This document shows positions 25,203 to 28,205 of a DNA stretch of 28,205 bases, one piece after another (within the stretch, counting starts at the first letter, position 1; each line of letters opens with the position of its first letter). The position numbers and the translations under genes are program-made. The notes below the pieces were generated by a model. That model was not told where the DNA came from. It did not search any database and saw only the letters and a list, made by a program, of their open reading frames with translations. Source of the DNA: CAIOSQ01 sp041178225 (GTDB lineage: Bacteria; Pseudomonadota; Alphaproteobacteria; CACIAM-22H2); assembly GCA_041178225.1 (NCBI GenBank), contig JBEGVV010000051.1, forward strand, positions 1 through 28,205, written 5' to 3'.

Positions 25203-26152
25203 TGGGAACGGGGATCGCGAGGGTCGGCGTGCTGGGCGCCGGCACGATGGGCCATGCGCTGGCGCTGGTGCATGCGCTGGGCGGGCTCGACGTCCGGCTG
25301 CAGGACAATTCCCCGGCGGCGCTCGCGCGCGCCCCAGTCCTGGTCGACGGCGCCCTCGACACGCTGATGCGCGGCGGCGAGGTGACCGCAGGGGAGGCGC
25401 AGGCGGCGCGAGGCCGGATCGCCACGACGCCCGACCTCGCGACGGCGCTCGAGGGCGCCGATCTCGTCGTCGAGGCGGTGGTCGAGGACAAGGAGGTGAA
25501 GCGCGCGCTCTTCGCCGAGATCGACCGCCTGGCGCCGCCCGACGCGCTGGTCGCGAGCAACACGTCCTATCTCGACGTCTTCCCCTATGCCGCGCCGCGT
25601 CGCGCCCGCACGACGCTGGTCGCGCACTGGTACACGCCGCCCTACCTCGTCGACCTCGTCGACCTCGTGGGCAGCGACGCCACCGATCCCGCGGCGATCG
25701 AGGCGCTGCGCGCGCTCTACGCCTCCTGGGGCAAGAAGCCCGTCGTGCTGCGCCGCTTCATCCCCGGCTACGTCGCCAACCGCCTGCAGGCCGCGCTGTC
25801 GCGCGAGGTGAACTGGCTGCTGGACGAGGGCTACGCGACGCCGCAGGACATCGACGACGCCGTCATCCATGGCCTCGCGCTGCGCCTGCCGATCCTCGGG
25901 CACCTCATGAAGGCCGACTTCACGGGGCTGGAGATGACGCGCCGCGCGCTCGCCAACGCGACGGTCGTTCCGGCCCCGGACCGCACGCGCTGCGAGACGC
26001 TGGAAAAGCTGCTGGAGGCGGGGCGCGCCGGCGTGATGAGCGGTGCGGGCTTCTTCGACTATGGTGGCCGTTCGCCCGACGAGCTCTTCCGCGCCCGCGA
26101 CGAGCGGCTGCTCTCGCTCAAGCGCCATCTCCGCGACATCGGCGGCATATGA
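25202..26152 (+). CDS. 3-hydroxyacyl-CoA dehydrogenase-like NAD-dependent enzyme
   Basis: The 316-residue product has the Rossmann NAD loop GAGTMG (12-17), the LVVEAVVEDKEVKRALF block, the SNTSYLDV block and a C-terminal helical domain with GYVANRLQAAL. Classical members have a catalytic His-Glu pair in HFFNPxxxxxLVE. Here H142 is kept but the partner 12 residues later is D154 and the Asn is a threonine (HWYTPP). The protein may therefore act on another hydroxy compound, for example a sugar acid (as in gulonate dehydrogenases of the same superfamily), carnitine-like compounds or a CoA ester. The ATG at 25202 overlaps the regulator by one base. An SDR follows 13 bases after the stop. Confidence 0.85.
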   Translation: MGTGIARVGVLGAGTMGHALALVHALGGLDVRLQDNSPAALARAPVLVDGALDTLMRGGEVTAGEAQAARGRIATTPDLATALEGADLVVEAVVEDKEVKRALFAEIDRLAPPDALVASNTSYLDVFPYAAPRRARTTLVAHWYTPPYLVDLVDLVGSDATDPAAIEALRALYASWGKKPVVLRRFIPGYVANRLQAALSREVNWLLDEGYATPQDIDDAVIHGLALRLPILGHLMKADFTGLEMTRRALANATVVPAPDRTRCETLEKLLEAGRAGVMSGAGFFDYGGRSPDELFRARDERLLSLKRHLRDIGGI

Positions 26153-26165
26153 AGGGGGCCACGCC

Positions 26166-26927
26166 ATGATCTCAGCCGACCTTTCCGGCCGCGCCGTCCT
26201 CGTGACCGGCGCCTCATCCGGCATCGGGCTCGCCACGGCGCGGATCGCCGCGCGCTGCGGCGCGCGCGTCGCGCTCAACCACCTCGCCGACGACCCGCGC
26301 GGGCCGGCCCAGGTCGCCGCGCTGCGCGCGGAAGGGCTCGACGTGGTCGCGGCGCCGGGCGACGTCTCGCGCCGCGCCGAGGCCGAGCGCATGGTCGGCG
26401 AGGCCGTCGCCGCGCTGGGCCGCCTCGACCACCTCGTCAACAACGCGGGCACCGCCCATGTGCGCGAGCCGGTGGCGATCCAGGACCTCGATGCCGTCAC
26501 GGACGAACTCTGGGACGCGGTGCTCGCCACGAACCTGCGCGGCACCTTCGCCTGCTCGCGCGCCGCCGCGCCCGCGCTCAAGGCCGCGCGCGGCGGGATC
26601 ACCTCGATCGCCTCGGTCGCGGGCCTCACCCAGCCCGGCAGCTCGATGGCCTATGGCGCGAGCAAGGCCGGCGTCATCAGCCTGACGCGCAACCTCGCGC
26701 GCGCGCTGGCGCCGGATGTCCGCGTGAACGCGATCGCGCCAGGCCTCGTGCTCACGCCCTGGACGCAGCCCTGGCCCGAGGCGCGCAAGTCCGGCAGCGC
26801 CGAGGCCGCGCTGCTCAAGCGCAACTGCACGCCCGAGGACATCGCCGAGGCGGTGCTCTTCTTCATCGGCGGCGCCGCCATGGTCACGGGCCAGGTGCTC
26901 GTGGTCGATGGCGGGCGCGTGCTCTAG
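26166..26927 (+). CDS. Short-chain dehydrogenase/reductase (SDR)
   Basis: The 253-residue product is a classical SDR oxidoreductase. The cofactor loop TGASSGIG is at residues 14-21, NNAG at 92-95, and the catalytic S150, Y163 and K167 are all present. An APG motif follows at about 191-193, and the C-terminus ends in VVDGGRVL. It is probably NAD(P)-dependent on a sugar, sugar acid or acyl substrate. The start at 26166 is preceded by AAGGGGG. It lies between a hydroxyacyl dehydrogenase-like gene and a HAD phosphatase, which suggests one small catabolic operon, though the substrate cannot be inferred. Confidence 0.92.
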   Translation: MISADLSGRAVLVTGASSGIGLATARIAARCGARVALNHLADDPRGPAQVAALRAEGLDVVAAPGDVSRRAEAERMVGEAVAALGRLDHLVNNAGTAHVREPVAIQDLDAVTDELWDAVLATNLRGTFACSRAAAPALKAARGGITSIASVAGLTQPGSSMAYGASKAGVISLTRNLARALAPDVRVNAIAPGLVLTPWTQPWPEARKSGSAEAALLKRNCTPEDIAEAVLFFIGGAAMVTGQVLVVDGGRVL

Positions 26928-26936
26928 GATCGCGCG

Positions 26937-27734
26937 ATGATCAAGCTCGTCCTCGTCGATGTCGACGGCACGCTCCATGGCGCCGGCGGGGTCCATCCCC
27001 GCGTCTGGGAATCGGCCGACCGCGCGCGCGCGCGGGGCCTGCATCTTGGCATCTGCACCGGACGCTCGGGCGTCGGCGCGGCGCTCGACTATGCGCGCCG
27101 GCTCGATCCCGGCGGCCTGCACATCTTCGACTCGGGCGCGGTGATCCTCGGCGGCGATGGCTCGGTGGCGCGCGCGGCCGGGCTTCCGCGCGAGCTCTGC
27201 GCGCAGGTCCTCGACCTCGCGCGCGCCGAGGACCTCGAGCTCGAGCTCTACACCGCCGAGGGCGGCTACTACGTGCGCCGGCTGACGCCGGACATCGAGA
27301 TGCATGCAGCGATGCTGCGGCGGAAGGTGGAGGTCACCGACCTCGCGGATCCCCCGGGCACGCCGGTGCGCGTGCAGTTCGTGGCGCGCGAGGGCGACGC
27401 CTGGAGCCGCGCGCGCGCGGCGACGGTCGCGATGCCGGGCGTCGACATCCACGAGGCCGGCGCGCCGACCATGCCGGGCATCGTCTTCGCCTCGGTGACG
27501 GCGGGCGGCGTGTCGAAGCTCTCCGCGGCGCGGCATCTCGCCGCGCATTACGGCCTGCCCGACCTCGCGCGCGTCGCGATGGCGGGCGACGGCGACAACG
27601 ACCTCGAGCTCATCCGCGCCGCCGGCCTCGGCATCGCCATGGGCAACGCGCCGGACCACGTGCGCGCGGCCGCGGACCGCGTGGTCGGCCATGTCGACGA
27701 GGCCGGCCTCGCCGACGCCCTCGACGCGCTCTAG
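26937..27734 (+). CDS. HAD-superfamily phosphatase (Cof-type)
   Basis: The 265-residue product has all four HAD motifs: D8 and D10 in LVDVDGTL (motif I), T41 in CTGRS (II), K194 in VSKLSAARHLA (III), and D218 and D222 in AGDGDNDLELI (IV). A Cof-type cap domain lies between motifs II and III (about 80-185). Such enzymes dephosphorylate sugar phosphates and other small phosphates. The ATG at 26937 lies 9 bases after the SDR stop, consistent with co-transcription. The substrate is unknown. Confidence 0.92.
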   Translation: MIKLVLVDVDGTLHGAGGVHPRVWESADRARARGLHLGICTGRSGVGAALDYARRLDPGGLHIFDSGAVILGGDGSVARAAGLPRELCAQVLDLARAEDLELELYTAEGGYYVRRLTPDIEMHAAMLRRKVEVTDLADPPGTPVRVQFVAREGDAWSRARAATVAMPGVDIHEAGAPTMPGIVFASVTAGGVSKLSAARHLAAHYGLPDLARVAMAGDGDNDLELIRAAGLGIAMGNAPDHVRAAADRVVGHVDEAGLADALDAL

Positions 27735-27827
27735 CCGGAACCCCACCGCAAGACCTTCCCCCGCGACCTTCTGCGCAGCCGCCGCGCCGCGCGGCTCGGG
27801 CAGGATCCCGCCTGCGCCAGGTGGCGC

Positions 27828-28205
27828 ATGATGCCGAGGGATCCCCGCGCGATGCTCTTCGCCGCCCGCGATCGCGCGCAACGCGCGCTCCATGCCTGGC
27901 GCTGTCGCGCCATCTGGTCGACCGCGCCGATGGCGGCTGGCGACGCAGGCGCGGGGCTCTGCATGGTCAGCCAGGTCAGCCAGCGCGACCTCCTCATGTA
28001 CCTCGTCGCGATCAAGACCGCGTTGCCGGCGCTCGGCCCCGCGCAGGTCGTCCAGCTCGACGACGGCTCGCTGCGCGCGCGCGACCGCGCGCTGCTCGCC
28101 GCGCATCTTCCCGGGAGCGCGTGCCTGCCGATCGCCGCGGTCGACACCGGGGACTGCCCGCGTGGCGGGACATGGGAGCGGCTCTGCCACATCCTCGAGC
28201 GCGCG
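27828..28205 (+). CDS. partial hypothetical protein, runs off the right edge
   Basis: After the HAD stop (27732-27734), the same frame is open for the remaining 471 bases to the edge, an unusually long run. From an ATG at 27828 (or 27831) it encodes 126 residues so far. A conserved-looking core contains MVSQVSQRDLLMYLVAIK, VVQLDDGSLRARDRALL and HLPGSACLPIAAV, spread along about 70 residues. I do not recognise the family with certainty. The QLDDGSL stretch followed by an acid-rich region reminds me of glycosyltransferase-like surface polysaccharide proteins, but this is a guess. The segment between 27735 and 27827 could be coding if a non-ATG start is used. No signal peptide is clear. Confidence 0.5.
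   Translation, partial: MMPRDPRAMLFAARDRAQRALHAWRCRAIWSTAPMAAGDAGAGLCMVSQVSQRDLLMYLVAIKTALPALGPAQVVQLDDGSLRARDRALLAAHLPGSACLPIAAVDTGDCPRGGTWERLCHILERA

Noticed and set aside
26214..28190. 658-residue open frame on the minus strand, antisense to the SDR and HAD genes
   Set aside because: It has no recognisable motif and is dominated by Arg, Ala, Gly, Asp and Glu, as expected for a GC-rich shadow frame. The plus-strand genes there have intact catalytic motifs.

Overview
The window is a gene-dense, very GC-rich stretch of a bacterial chromosome. Gene content and order point to an alphaproteobacterium, perhaps in or near Rhodospirillales, although no rRNA is present to place it. It looks like the neighbourhood of the replication origin. 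It opens with the end of mnmG, then rsmG, parA and parB, with a near-perfect parS site inside rsmG. About 12 kb further on, ppsR and hemE diverge around a roughly 400-base non-coding gap. This is the same gene pair that flanks the origin of Caulobacter and several relatives, and the gap holds a cluster of DnaA-box-like sequences and an AT-rich patch beside hemE.

Layout. Bases 1-2466: mnmG end, rsmG, parA, parB (rRNA methylation and chromosome segregation). 2481-5245: a candidate ECF-type promoter, an ECF sigma factor, its membrane-anchored regulator and a 5-methyluridine RNA methyltransferase. 5248-10058: an HpaI-type aldolase, a YgjP-type metallopeptidase, a Bcr/CflA-type exporter and a bifunctional penicillin-binding protein. 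10159-12124: a RidA protein with a basic tail, a two-way terminator, maf and ppsR. 12121-12521: predicted oriC. 12522-15083: hemE, hemH and hemJ, three late haem biosynthesis steps. 15106-18088: rho with its own promoter and leader, then coaE and dnaQ. 18110-19232, on the minus strand: a histidine phosphatase and secB. 19358-25202: timA-like gene, mltA, lutABC, an Smr-domain gene and an XRE regulator in a tightly overlapping series. 25202-27734: a 3-hydroxyacyl-CoA dehydrogenase-like protein, an SDR and a HAD phosphatase. A partial unknown gene runs off the right edge.

Most of this is conserved housekeeping. I see no prophage, insertion sequence, CRISPR array, tRNA, rRNA or defence system, and no clear new multi-gene system. 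The observations most worth a second look are the unannotated origin and parS pair, an origin-straddling rearrangement in which coaE-dnaQ-secB follow rho and aroE is missing, lutABC inserted inside the usual mltA-smr-xre series, an insertion of about 50 residues in the linker of Rho, a lysine/alanine tail on RidA, and a dehydrogenase with a changed catalytic dyad.

Almost all genes within a run overlap by 1, 4 or 17 bases or lie a few bases apart, often with GTG starts inside GTGA overlaps. Long antisense open frames are widespread here and are a by-product of high GC at third codon positions. Start codons are therefore less certain than stop codons.
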